This document shows positions 45,570 to 56,651 of a DNA stretch of 64,000 bases, one piece after another; position 1 is the first letter of the stretch; each line of letters opens with the position of its first letter. The notes beneath the pieces are model-generated. The model was not told the origin of the DNA, ran no database searches, and was given only the letters and a program-made list of their open reading frames with translations. Made by a program: the position numbers and the translations under genes. The DNA comes from Mycocentrospora acerina (taxonomy: Eukaryota > Ascomycota > Dothideomycetes > Pleosporales), in NCBI GenBank assembly GCA_022701365.1, contig JAKUHH010000201.1, positions 868,001 through 932,000 of the forward strand, read 5' to 3'.

Positions 45570-46579
45570 GAACAGATATGAATGACGATTGAGAGCCACC
45601 TCCACGGTGCGATGGGAGCTGGTGTATACCCCTCAATACGACTTCACTTGCAATATGATTCTTTGTCTCGCTCAGCTAAGACAACACTCGATTTGCCACT
45701 TAACGCTCGACTGTCCGCTTAGCTCATACTCTCCATACCCAACGTCACAAAACATCAAAGTCGCTTGGAATTCACGGGTATATTATGTCGCCGATCTGTG
45801 ATACCCGCTGGAAGCGACCAGCAATATCTAGTGGACCTTTTTGTACAACGCCTAAAATGTCATCATCGACGGTAACAGCACGAGTGACATCACAGCTCGA
45901 ACACGTATCAGATGTGTCCTTTGCATTCAAAAAGGATTTCATTTCAATGGATTTAATACTTCAAATTCGATCATAGACACACAGATAGCTTTTTGTACAT
46001 CACCGTTGCAATTCAGACTACGGTATCCAGACCTCTCCCAGCCCTCAAGATGCCACACTCCAAGACTCCTGGCTAGTTGAATCTTGCATCCGATAAGTTT
46101 TAAAGAGCAAAACAATAAAGGCATTTTCCTATCACCGTCTACACTTCCCTCATTCTCCCCATTTAGCCCATCTCTCCCCTTCCTCCTCTTGAAGAATCTC
46201 TCCAATACCTCATCGCTAGGCAAGGGTCTCGGCATGCCCAACGCCCCCCCTCTAAAGATCAAAGTATGCCCGGAGGAGTACTCATCGTACCGAATACCGG
46301 AAACTCGGACGTGGGCGTTGCTTCTAGCGCAAGAGATCTAAGAGAGGAGGAGAGGGGCCGAACTGCGAATCGAAGTAGACAGGGGATGTGGGTTGTAGGA
46401 TGTAGAAGAAATGGTAGATTAAAGACTAGCTGATGGGACGTTTGAGGGGAAGACGGTGCCACTACGGCTGCACAGGTGTGTGGGTCATACGTCAGATAAG
46501 ACACGTACTTTTAAGATAACGGGGAATCGTGCTTTGATCGCTGGTATTGCTATAGGTTCTCGCCATGGTTCCTCATGAC
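45570..46579. other. 1-kb convergent intergenic region
   Basis: This lies between the UCH37-like gene and the mannosidase. Two overlapping minus-strand frames (46262-45939 and 46504-46259) are open but have no ATG in the right place, no domain and no convincing join, so I do not call a gene. Confidence 0.4.
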
Positions 46580-48448
46580 TTAAAAAGGGTATATGCCTCC
46601 CTTTGACTTCGGTATCTTGAAAGGATGTGCCTCGGTGTTGAAGACATAGTCGTCTAAGCTGATTACGTTTGGCTCGCAGAACGTAAGATAAAAGTATTTA
46701 AGCGTTTCTGCCATCCAGAAGCTCTGTACGCATAACACATTAGTATTCAAATTTTCAGATTCACGCAGTTTGGTGCGGCTTACATCCATAGAATCCATCC
46801 TTGGCGGTACATCAGCCGAAACGTCCACCAGCGCAGAGTTGCCAATATCAGTATCCGTGTTCCTCTGAATCGCAGTGAACATGTCCCACGCAGCAGCCTG
46901 CCACGACTGCTCGCCTGTGATGCGGTACATGATGAACACGCTCTCGATAGCTTCGGGACGGAGGAGGTAGCGACGGTCCTCTATGGACGTGAAACCCTTC
47001 GGTAATCTCAAATTCGCAATGTTTTGTAGAGGATCTTTTTCTTTATTAGAGTCTGCCCTCGCAGTAATCTCATTGTGCCAAGCTTTTTCGTCCCAATGGC
47101 ACTCAGTCATATTAGCGCATTCGAGGAGATGTGAAGATTCTGGCATAATTCCTGCCGGTGAGGCTTTGTATGCCCATACACACGTGTTGGTAATCTTCTG
47201 GCCAACACTGACATGTTTTTTGTTGTTAAAAACCTTGCCACCTAGGGCAAACATCCCCCCAGAGAAGCATACAAGGTGTTGCAGTTCTGGGTCAAGAAAC
47301 ACAGTTGAGCCTTCGACACGCACAAAGCCAGACATGAGCATATCGGAATCGTCAGGGGTCATGGGACGATAAACTGAGTGCTCGATCGCGGCATCCATGG
47401 CTTTCTGGTACAACTTCTTGTACATCGGTTCCCGGCCTCCCAAGAGAATGTGCATCTTTGCAAGATACTCGTATGTTGAATCGGCCATGGAGGCAAGCGT
47501 AAATCCGTTGTCTACGGTGAAGTCGAGATTCCGCGCATTAACGACAATAGGCCACATCCCCTTCAACTTAGTCTTATCCTGCTCCTTCTCCAAAACCTTC
47601 GTCACGCGCGTTATCGCATCGTAGTATTTTGGATCGCCAGTGAGCTGGGAGAGCCGAGTGAACTCCAGAGTCATCGATCCAATTTCAGCAAGCAAGACCT
47701 GCTCATCTGCAATCTGCGGCTTGCCCTCTCCTGCGTTGCGGAAATTCCATCTGGTGACCGGCATATTATTGGGTGTGTCGAATGCATGGTACAGCATCTC
47801 GCCAACTTCCATCGCCTTGTTCAATAGTCTCTTATCACCACTCAGTTCGTATGCTGACAGTAGCCCTCCAAGATGCTTGACATTTGTCTCAAACACGTTG
47901 ATCATTTCCAGTGGCGTCCATCCAAAGTCGATCATCTCCACATCCTCGATTGCAGACTCAAATTCCTCCTTGAAACCCATTATCCATAGTGTATCCAATG
48001 CGTCGATCAGAGTCGCCGCCCATCCTCCGAAATGGTTCGTAACATCGCCGCTGATGGGCAGGATTTCGTCGTTCATCCAAGCATGTTGCCTGTAGTTTGT
48101 CCAGCACTTGAGGAACTGCTTCTTTACCTCGTTTCTCCTCACGTTCCGTATATTCTTTGCGGTAGAATCCTCGCTCTTGAAGTTGAATTGTATCTTTGGT
48201 AGCTTGGTCGGTTCGCCGGTAGGCAGCTTTATCATGGATGCGACGGGGTTCCTGATAGGTATTTTTGCCCAGTCATATGAAGGTCGCGACGGATCTTTCG
48301 GGGGGCGCGGACGTTTTCTTGGCTTCGCGGTAGATGTGCCGTTGGATGCCAGAGGGTCGATCTGGTATGGAAAGCTCATGCAGTAGAACATGTAAACGAT
48401 GAACAGAGCAATGGCGGCATGAAGCCCGTGCCGCCGGAAGAGGGCCAT
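46580..48448 (-). CDS. Class I alpha-1,2-mannosidase (GH47)
   Basis: This mannosyl-oligosaccharide 1,2-alpha-mannosidase of family GH47 trims N-glycans in the ER/Golgi. Exons are 48448-46784 and 46723-46580 (602 aa). The N-terminus is a type II anchor (AAIALFIVYMFYCMSFPY) followed by a Pro/Lys-rich stem. Catalytic (alpha/alpha)7-barrel motifs: GGWAATLIDALDTLWIMGF, ETNVKHLGGLLSAYELSGD, LAEIGSMTLEFTRLSQLTGD, VDNGFTLASMADSTYEYLAK, LVCFSGGMFALG, LRPEAIESVFIMYRITG and the terminal SFWMAETLKYFYLTF. The 60-nt intron (GTAAGC...CTAAT...TACAG) lies inside the last motif, is a multiple of three and has no stop, so a naive ORF runs straight through it with 20 extra residues. ER versus Golgi placement is not resolved. 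Confidence 0.93.
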   Translation of the reverse strand: MALFRRHGLHAAIALFIVYMFYCMSFPYQIDPLASNGTSTAKPRKRPRPPKDPSRPSYDWAKIPIRNPVASMIKLPTGEPTKLPKIQFNFKSEDSTAKNIRNVRRNEVKKQFLKCWTNYRQHAWMNDEILPISGDVTNHFGGWAATLIDALDTLWIMGFKEEFESAIEDVEMIDFGWTPLEMINVFETNVKHLGGLLSAYELSGDKRLLNKAMEVGEMLYHAFDTPNNMPVTRWNFRNAGEGKPQIADEQVLLAEIGSMTLEFTRLSQLTGDPKYYDAITRVTKVLEKEQDKTKLKGMWPIVVNARNLDFTVDNGFTLASMADSTYEYLAKMHILLGGREPMYKKLYQKAMDAAIEHSVYRPMTPDDSDMLMSGFVRVEGSTVFLDPELQHLVCFSGGMFALGGKVFNNKKHVSVGQKITNTCVWAYKASPAGIMPESSHLLECANMTECHWDEKAWHNEITARADSNKEKDPLQNIANLRLPKGFTSIEDRRYLLRPEAIESVFIMYRITGEQSWQAAAWDMFTAIQRNTDTDIGNSALVDVSADVPPRMDSMDVSRTKLRESENLNTNVLCVQSFWMAETLKYFYLTFCEPNVISLDDYVFNTEAHPFKIPKSKGGIYPF

Positions 48449-49174
48449 GTCAAATTACAATCAAGGAACGAAAAAAGTAAAGAAGAAGGAAACGGAGAAG
48501 GTGGATCTCAAACACGCAGTGATCATGGCATGCGCGTGTCGAAAGGGGATGTCAGCTCGGAGTGAACTCGCACCTATTCTTGTCTCGGACCCTGCCAAGT
48601 CGGTAACTCAGGCATTAGACGGGCGCGAGCGTGCGCAAGTGTGAACGCTCAGCCGGTGCCTTGCGTAGTAAGATTCTAACGGCCTCGCGCAGTGCGCTAC
48701 GCCTCTATCGTACGAACAAGAAGAGCTGCCGCTAAATGATGCTACGTTTCCGTAATTCATTGACAAATGCGAAAAACTGAGGTACAGCAAATGTTCTGCA
48801 CGTACCAGCGTCGATTTTCGAAAACGTAATCCTCACTACACGGTCGTTTCACATCCGTGACTATGCCGAACTTCAAAATGCCATCAAATGGGGTTATATC
48901 GTATATTTGAACAGGAAACAGTCATACATTGCATGCTAACACCGATCACAAATACAAGCCAATCCTAACCAAATTGAGTCCGGATAGGCTCATAGAAAAT
49001 CCCTCCAGCCACAGACCACCCTTTCAAAGGGCGCTCATTCGTCTCGTGTGCCGTTGTTCTTATTCCTCGAAACCTAGTGGCTTCTTCCATACTCATCAGA
49101 CGCGTGTAGGGTATCCCGTCCAATAGCTTCATCCCCAGTGGCGATTGTTGTCATCTATACTCTGCAAATAACAT
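48449..49174. other. intergenic, no gene seen
   Basis: This is the upstream region of the mannosidase and the 3' flank of aconitase, both transcribed on the minus strand. No conserved frame or RNA gene was recognised. Confidence 0.5.
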
Positions 49175-51842
49175 TTAAGCCTTGGCTGACTTGGCCATGG
49201 TGTTGAGAGCACTGCCGTTCTTGAACCACTCCAACTGACCCTCGTTGAAGGTGTGGGAAAGCTTGATGTCGATGGCCTTGCTGCCATCGGCAGGGTGGAC
49301 GGTGAGAGTGATGGGCTTGCCAACGGCGAGCTCAGTGCACTTGAGGTCAACGCGGTCGTTGGGACCAATCTTCTCGTAGTCGGCGGGGTCGGAGAAAGTG
49401 AGGGGAAGCATACCCTGCTTCTTCAAGTTGGTCTCGTGCTGGGATTTGTTAGCGCAAAAGTTTCAAAATGTCTGGCTGGAGGAAACTTGCAATACGAGCG
49501 AAGGAGCGGACAATGATAGCAAGACCGCCCAAGTGCCTTGGCTCAAGAGCAGCGTGCTCACGGGAGGAGCCCTCGCCGTAGTTCCAGTCACCGACGACAA
49601 CCCACTTGACGCCGTTCTTCTTGTAGTCACGGGCGACGTCAGGAACGGCACCGTACTCGCCGTTCAGGGCGTTCTTGACCTTGTTGGCCTCGCCGTTCTC
49701 AGAGTTGATGGCACCGATGAGCATGTTGTTGGAGATGTTGTCCAAGTGTCCACGGTACTTCAACCAGGGACCAGCCATAGAGATGTGGTCAGTGGTGGTC
49801 TTGCCCTGGCACTTGATGAGAATGGGCAGGTTGGTGGCGTCCTTGCGGTTCCAGGCCTCGAAGGGCGACAAGAGCTGGAGACGGTCCGAGGTGGGCGAAA
49901 CGGCAACGTTGACGGTCGAGCGGTCGGCAGGAGGAGCCTGGTAGGTATCCTGTCCAGGGTCGTAGCCCCTGTCGGGGAGACCGTTACCAGTGGGCTCCTT
50001 GAGCTTGAATTCCTTGCCATTGGAGTCTAGAAGAGTGTCCGTCAAGGGGTTGAAGTTCAAAGTACCAGCAATGCTCAGGGCGACGACAAGATCGGGCGAG
50101 GTGACGAAGGAGTGGGTGGCGGGGTTGGCATCGTTGCGGCCAGTGAAGTTACGGTTGAAGGAGGAGACAATGGAGTTGGCAACGCCCTTCTTGACGTCCT
50201 GACGATCCCATTGGCCGATACATGGGCTAAACGATATTATCAGCGTACAAGTTCAATATGAGTTGGAGAATACGTACCCGCAAGCGTTAGCGAGAACCAT
50301 GCCGCCAAATTCCTCGAAAGTCTTCAGCTGACCGTCTCTCTCAATTGTAGCCCTAATTTGCTCGCTGCCGGGGCTAACGTTGAAGATAGCCTTCGACTTG
50401 ATGCCGTGGTCCATGGCGTCGCGGGCGATGGAGGCCGCGCGAGACATGTCCTCGTAGGAGGAGTTGGTGCACGAACCAATAAGACCGACCTTCAACTCGT
50501 CGGGCCAGTTGTTGGCCTTGACAGCCTCCTTGAACTTGCTGATGGGGGTAGCTAGATCGGGAGTGAAAGGACCGTTGATGTGGGGCTCAAGTTCAGAAAG
50601 GTTAATCTCAATCAGCTGGTCGTACTCAGTTCCCTCGTCGGAGCGAAGCTCCTGAGCGTACTCGCGGGAGAAGTCACCAATGTGCTGGCGCTTGGTGGCA
50701 GCGAGGTAGTCGTACATGCGATCATTGAAGGGGAAGACAGAGGTGGTAGCGCCAATTTCGGCTCCCATGTTGCAGATAGTCTACGCAACAGAATTAATCA
50801 TTGTCCGAACAGTTCTCGTCATGTGAACAACTTACAGCCATACCCGTGCAAGACAGACTATCGGTACCGGGACCGAAGTACTCGACAATAGCACCAGTTC
50901 CGCCCTTGACGGTAAGAATACCGGCAACCTTGAGAATAATGTCTAAACATGTCAAGTTAGCATTATGTACCACCTGCATGTTTGGTTGATGCTGATTGGT
51001 CGAACTGCAGCGAAATTGCATGCGCGAACCTCGGATAAGCGAATGACGTACCCTTGGGAGATGTCCAGCCCGAAAGCTTGCCAGTAAGCTTAACACCAAT
51101 GACCTTGGGAGCCTTCAGTTCCCAGGGGAGACCAGCCATGACGTCGACGGCATCGGCACCTAAATAACGCTTGTCAGCCTGATATCCGTTGAAAGAGAAA
51201 AAGGGTGCACAAACCGCCTACGCCAATTGCGGCCATACCGAGACCACCGGCATTGGGAGTGTGCGAATCGGTACCAATGAGGAGAGCACCAGGGAAAGCG
51301 TAGTTCTCAAGAATAATCTGATGAATGATGCCAGATCCGGGCTTCCAGAAACCAATATTGTACTTTGCGCAAGAAGTGGACAAGAAGTCGTAAACCTCTT
51401 TGTTGATGTCGACGGCACGAGCCAAATCCTTGGAACCACCAGTCTGGGCCTCGATAAGATGGTCGCAGTGAACGGTGGAGGGCGTGGCAACGGAGGGCAT
51501 GCCTGCGGACATGAATTGGAGAATGGCCATCTGAGCAGTGGCATCCTGGCAAGCAACACGGTCAGGACGGAGCTTGAGGTAGCTGCTGCCACGCTCAATA
51601 TCCTGGCCGTGGGGGTCGTCCAAGTGGGAGTAGAGGATCTTCTCGGCCAGAGCGAGCGGTCGGTTCAGACGCCCGCGGACAATCTGAAGGTTCTCGCTCA
51701 TCTTCTGGTAGTTGATGAAGTTGCCCTTCTCCCAATTGGTCATTTCGACCTTACGGGAGAGCGGCGAGTCGCTGACAGTGGCCATTTGCCTGCGCGAAGC
51801 AAGGCTCTGGCCCATGCGGCCGAGCCTCGAGAACTTCTGCAT
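49175..51842 (-). CDS. ACO1: Aconitate hydratase, mitochondrial
   Basis: This 4Fe-4S enzyme isomerises citrate to isocitrate in the TCA cycle. Six exons (51842-51215, 51159-51052, 50942-50836, 50780-50278, 50226-49491, 49438-49175) give 781 aa, with every junction in frame. The N-terminus MQKFSRLGRMGQSLASRRQMA is a mitochondrial presequence. Cluster-binding Cys are in GLIGSCTNSSYED and NACGPCIGQWDR. Other signatures: VHCDHLIEAQ, IGTDSHTPNAGGLGM, KTTTDHISMAGPW, GDWNYGEGSSREHAALEPRHLGG and FARIHETNLKKQGMLPLTF. The last intron must use a GC donor (ATT|GCAAGT) to restore FARIHETNLKK. It is divergent from BUD20. Confidence 0.97.
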
Positions 51843-52527
51843 GGTGGATGTGGTTGGGGGGGGGAGGGTGGAGTGGAGAAGAGGAGTGATGGAGGGAGAC
51901 CGAGGAAAAGAGGAACACAAGTATTCAAGCTTCCGAGTCGCTTCAACTTGTGTGGGCCAATCAAGTAGGCGCTGAACTAATCAGCACAAGTACCCTCGGC
52001 AGCAGGTTACAGCCGCTTGCCCGTTCAATGCCTGGAAAAACCGGGGTGGTGGAGCAAGACAAGGGCAAGACGGAGCGATGCAATTGCATGTGAGGCACCT
52101 TTTGTATCACTGTTGTCTTCTGCTGTCTTTGTGAATGTTGCAGAGTGCCATGTGAGAGACAATTGCCATGGCGTCACTCAGCGGCTGGCTCAAGCAACCC
52201 CCGCACTCCCACTTCCATTCTTGGGGGGGATGGGCATGATTGGCGCACGATAACAGCATTCACAAGTCGCCCGTCGCACACGGTTAACTGCACGCGGAAT
52301 ATCCGCCGCAAACGTCACAATTTTGAAGGTCTCCAGACCAGCTCCAGCATTAGCTCTGCGTGTTTTGGACACGGTGTTGCGTCCGCCAAGGCCTAGATTG
52401 GATTCTGAGAAATCTCTGCCTTGTCTGCAGGTCTTCCTCCGCCGCACGTTCCGCCCCATTCCCGACTCTTTCACGCATCTGCAGCGATTACCGACGGCCG
52501 CGGACACCCACCACAACCACAACCACA
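51843..52527. promoter_or_regulatory. divergent promoter ACO1 / BUD20
   Basis: These 685 bp separate the two start codons. A G-rich tract on the + strand (TTGGGGGGGGGAGGG, near 51853) sits in the aconitase 5' leader. No other element was recognised. Confidence 0.45.
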
Positions 52528-52939
52528 ATGCCTGCCATCCGTGGACAAGACTCCAAGAAGAAGACGCGGCGACACACACGCGATCTCGATCAGATCCACG
52601 CCGACTTGCATGATGAGAAGCACCTCGCCCAATTCAAGGGCGAGCAGGCCTTAGAGGATCTGCCAGGACTGGGGCAATGGTACTGCACGGAATGCGCAAA
52701 GTGGTTTGAGAGCGAGGCCAACTTGGGCGCGCATCAGAAGGGCAAGGTGCACAAGCGACGGTAGGAAGATTTGCGCGCAAGGTGTTGTGGCTACCACTAA
52801 CGACTGTTGCAGTGTGAAGCAGCTTCGCGAAGAACCCTATTCCCAGAAGGAGGCAGAGGCAGGCAGAGGCTTTACCACCGACAACGGCAAGCGCACAACT
52901 GCGCCGATGGAAATCGACGATGGCGCTGTCGCAAACTGA
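52528..52939 (+). CDS. BUD20: Bud20/ZNF593-type zinc-finger protein
   Basis: This is the shuttling pre-60S ribosome export factor Bud20 (ZNF593 in animals). Exons are 52528-52760 and 52813-52939 (119 aa). The basic N-terminus MPAIRGQDSKKKTRRHTRDLDQIHADL is highly characteristic. A single C2H2 finger follows, CTECAKWFESEANLGAHQKGKVHKRR, with the intron (phase 2) splitting the last Arg codon, then VKQLREEPYSQKEAEAGRG. The acidic C-terminus ends MEIDDGAVAN. It is a short gene, easy to miss. Confidence 0.93.
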
Positions 52940-53447
52940 GTGTCGTCTGGGTACTATGGAGTTGGAGGCTCGGCGTGTACGAAAAGAGAGTGCAAGAGAA
53001 ACACTCGAGGAAGGCATGCGCTGCAGGCACCAGCAGGCGAATGTTAGACATTCGTTGCCTGCAGGAGGATCTTGATCTGGGATATCATTGCATTGCACGG
53101 CGTTTAAACTGGAGCATTTAGAGGACAAAAAAGTTCAAATGATACCCCCAAACAAATCAGACTTGCTTACATATATATCATCTCGTCCTTTGCATCAAAA
53201 TGGTTCCAAGAACGGTTGAGATTCTATCGCGCACGCCTTTGTTTGGTGAATTAGGCATACACTTGCTGTGCTGCCTGAAGTTGCCTGATTGCTACCTAGA
53301 TAGCTTGAACATTAAAAATCTGCCAGAACTGCACAAGCCAAACAACCAGCCTAATCAAATTCACATTAACATTAACATCAACTTCGGCATTCATATTCAC
53401 ATCCACAACCCTGCCTTCACAATATCAACCGCCGAAAAATCAGAATC
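52940..53447. other. intergenic, no gene seen
   Basis: This lies between two tandem + strand genes and includes CATTAACATTAACATCAAC-type short repeats (53363-53410) in the MOG1 leader. No further coding was recognised. Confidence 0.5.
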
Positions 53448-54247
53448 ATGTCCTTCAAAAACACGCCCCTCTTCGGCGGCGCCATAACCGTCGACATCCC
53501 CTCCAACTTCGGCGACGCAAGGTCCGTACCATGCCACCCACCCATTTCTCCCTCGCAATCCTAGTTCGCTCCTTCCAAACCATCCGCCTCCTCACCCCCA
53601 CATCCCGACCTATCCCCTCCACCCTCCACACTAACACCCACACAGCCAGATCCGACAAATCCCCGACCACCAAGAAGTCTACCTTGACAACAACGGCTAC
53701 TCGTCGCTCGTGTTCGAGATCCTCGAGTACGTGAACAAGCCCAGCGATGAAGAGGCTCTGCAGTACCATTTTGCGGATCTGGTCGACGGGACAGGCGATG
53801 AAACGAACATCCTGAAGCAGGGAGGGGAAGAGATGGGAAATTTGGCGTAAGTATCATCCTTTTCTATTGTTGTTTCTGCTCTTGTTTGCCGCATTTTGGT
53901 TCGCCAGACGTTTGGACGATATCAATCTTGAATTAGACTTGGAAGTGGAATTTGGAAACTAATTTTACAACAGTGGTAAACCAGTTCACACTCTGACTTT
54001 TATTCAAACACCACAGCCGGAGCCGCGGCGTAAGACCCCGGAGTTTGTGTACATTCATCTCTTGCTGCTGCGGTTGAAGGAGCAGGGTACAGACATCATG
54101 GTTACCGTTAATATTCCGCACTACAAGGATGAGTACGAGAAGGCCCAAGATGGGGGAGAGACGCAGTTGATGAAGGATAGTGCAGCAGTGAGGAGCAGGA
54201 TTTTGCAGAGCTTTGAGGTCAAGGATTGGGGGTTGTTTGAAGGGTGA
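53448..54247 (+). CDS. MOG1: Ran-binding nuclear import factor Mog1
   Basis: Mog1 binds the GTPase Ran/Gsp1 and promotes nucleotide release, supporting nuclear protein import. Exons are 53448-53521, 53646-53846 and 53974-54247 (182 aa), with both introns in phase 2. Family features: N-terminal PLFGGAITVDIPSNFGDAS, then QIRQIPDHQEVYLDNNG and SLVFEILEYV (the Ran-contact surface), HFADLVDG and the C-terminal strand pair FVYIHLLLLRLKEQGTDIMVTVNIP. The third exon starts with GKPVHTLTFIQTPQPEPRRK. A second possible acceptor lies inside intron 2, but only the chosen one keeps the frame. Confidence 0.93.
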
Positions 54248-54642
54248 AAGAGGGGAGACAAAAAAGAAGAGGTGATGGTCACATGTGGAGTGAATCATTA
54301 CGTATCAGTCAGGCAAGTAGAATAGTGTTGCTGACTGTTGAAATGCATTTATATTTAACGAGCTTGGGTACCTATGCAGTTAGTAACTATTGTAGTGCCC
54401 TCTCACAATAGAGTCTACCTCAAGCTTCGGGATATCATTTATTTCTTCTAGTTCAATCCGTTCCCTTCAACCTTGTAGCGCTAACTCGTGGACTGAATCA
54501 GGTCGCTAATGCCAATCATCAAAGGCTAGCTCATACAGCGCGGTGTATCCTTTGATACAATAGGTTCTAACATATCTTACTGAACTTGTAGAACCTAGTG
54601 CCAGAGTCGTGGTCATAGTTGTTACGCATCTATCATTTCACG
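54248..54642. other. convergent intergenic region
   Basis: These are the 3' flanks of MOG1 and the Spt10-like gene. No gene was recognised. Confidence 0.5.
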
Positions 54643-56217
54643 TTAGTCTGCTCGTCTCGGCATCTCACCATATGCGGCAATTCGAACCATCCTGCGCTGT
54701 AGCTCTTCCCTTGTAGACGAAGCCAGCTCCTCCGTGCTTGAAGAATCGATGCTTATACTGGGTGAGTCCTGGTGGAATTGATTTGCTGAATGATCAAGAT
54801 TTCCCATGGGTGGAACACTACTGAAGCTCTGGCCAGCTGCGAGGAACGGCGATGGTGGCAGATCTGCTAGGCTCATATTGACATCCTCCATGAGCGCAGG
54901 ATCAACCGGCATGTCGTACGCCGTATTTGGGACGTATTGAGGATAAGGATCGTGGTGGGGTTGAGCTTGCAGTTGGAGTTGGCTTCCTTGTGATCCCTGG
55001 CGATGGAGCGAATCGTGTGGCTGTGAGTACTGACGAGGAGGAGTCGGTGTGTGAGACTGCTGTCCATTCGGTTGTAAAAATCGCCCAGACTGATTTGTGC
55101 GGATAGTTGAGAGGCCTTTATTCATCTCGCTACACTCAGGACAATTACGGATAACCTGACTAACAGTCTCCTTTATGCGTACCCAATGGTATAGCTCCGC
55201 TATAGCGGCGGTGGTTTTGTTAATGCCACCGTGTGACTTGTGGTGAATGTCGCGTGCAATATCGTACTGCTGCTGTGGATCCGCAATAACTTCCTTACCC
55301 TTCAGCCAAAGCTTTTCAGGTTCGTCATCTGTCGCAGGAGTGAGCTTGTAATGCGTGGCGGCGCTACGGAGACGGCTCTTCTCTGCCCTGTCGGCACCGT
55401 TTGGGTACTTGTTGTTCTTGAGATAAAACCGAATTTTGTCGAAGCGCTCTTCTGACACAACATCATCATCCTGTCCAAGATCACGGCCGTAAATGATTGC
55501 GTCTACAAGCTCGCCTGGGTAGGACTTGAGGTTTCCACAGCCTTTGACACGACCAATTCGCTTAAAGCCAAGTGCATCCCATATCCGACACGAAGCCACG
55601 TTCGTTTCGTAGACGAGGTTGAAGACGGAGTAGGTGTAACCCTTCAAAAGTCAGCATACAACTACGCGATAGTACTCTGGCAAACTGACCAGCTTCGGCG
55701 CCCAGTCCAAATATGTCTCGCCCATCAGACGCCCAACGCCTCGATTTCGCGAAGCGTCCGTGACCAAGAACCCGCCGTTACAAACATGACTAGACCTGCC
55801 AGGGTAGTTTGGCTTTATATAAAAGCTCCCTAGACACTCCCTCTCCCAATCGCAGCCTCTCCGCGCCATCTCATGCAGCTCTCGCCCGTCCTGAATTTCG
55901 CCCAAGAGCATGATAGCGCCAAATACCCCGAACCAATACGGGCCAAATGTCTCCAAGGGCAGCACGTCGACCATAGGGTATGTATCGCCTTTCTCGATCT
56001 CGCGACCGAGTTGGTCACACAAATACGCGAGCAATGTGAGGGGCACCTGGTTGGGCGCAGAGAACGGTATGATGGTCGCAATCGTGGTACGGTCACGCAG
56101 AGTGACAGGACACGGGTGAATACCCACCGGCAGCGGACCACCAGGCGGAGGGTATGGTACCTGGCCAGACGTTCTGAAAAGGACGGGCGCAGTTGGGTCG
56201 TCTAGCATGGCAGGCAT
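54643..56217 (-). CDS. Spt10-like GNAT acetyltransferase with integrase-type zinc finger
   Basis: The protein combines a GNAT acetyltransferase domain with an HHCC integrase-type zinc finger, the layout of yeast Spt10, which activates histone genes by binding their upstream sequences. Exons are 56217-55690 and 55641-54643 (508 aa). The GNAT part includes GDTYPMVDVLPLETFGPYWFG, GGFLVTDASRNRGVGRLMGETYLDW (acetyl-CoA loop RNRGVG) and YTYSVFNLVYETNVASCRIWDALGFKRIGR. The finger has His-x3-His in IHHKSHGGINKTTAAIAELYHW and Cys-x2-Cys in RNCPECSEMNKG. The C-terminal 170 residues are Gln/Pro/Ser-rich. Whether it regulates the H2A/H2B pair 44 kb away is inference. Confidence 0.85.
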
Positions 56218-56651
56218 GGCGGGCAAGTCGCTATTCGACTATTAGTGTCAGGAGGGGAAATCGGAAAAGTCCAGTCAGAGCTACGGAGTGGGCAGCGGGC
56301 GGGGCCACCGGGACACCATCACCAACGCGTGGTGCACGCGACTTCACAGAGAGACGCGACATAGGCATGACGTGGAGTGGAGGACTTACAATGGGAGCTG
56401 GTTTTGGAGATGGTCAAGTATGAGAGATACGGCCGTGATGGCGCTGACGCCGCAGATCGCTCCTTAGGCAAGGACTCGCTTATCAGTGCATCATGTCATG
56501 ACCAGCTTCAGCTTGAATGGCTCTGAGTATTGGTGTTACAATAGGCCGATGTTCTCCGTAACAGAGCACAACGGAGAGCATTCGCACACAATGATATGGA
56601 TGAATGTTTGCTAATGGCTGATGTAGAGTGTTTCTTTGATTGAGCGTGCCT
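56218..56651. other. intergenic, no gene seen
   Basis: This is the promoter side of the Spt10-like gene and the 3' flank of the thioesterase gene. No gene or RNA was recognised. Confidence 0.5.

Noticed and set aside
45939..46504. Two adjoining minus-strand ORFs that could be one gene
   Set aside because: Joining them needs a frameshift or a 40-nt intron with weak signals, and the second lacks an ATG at its start.
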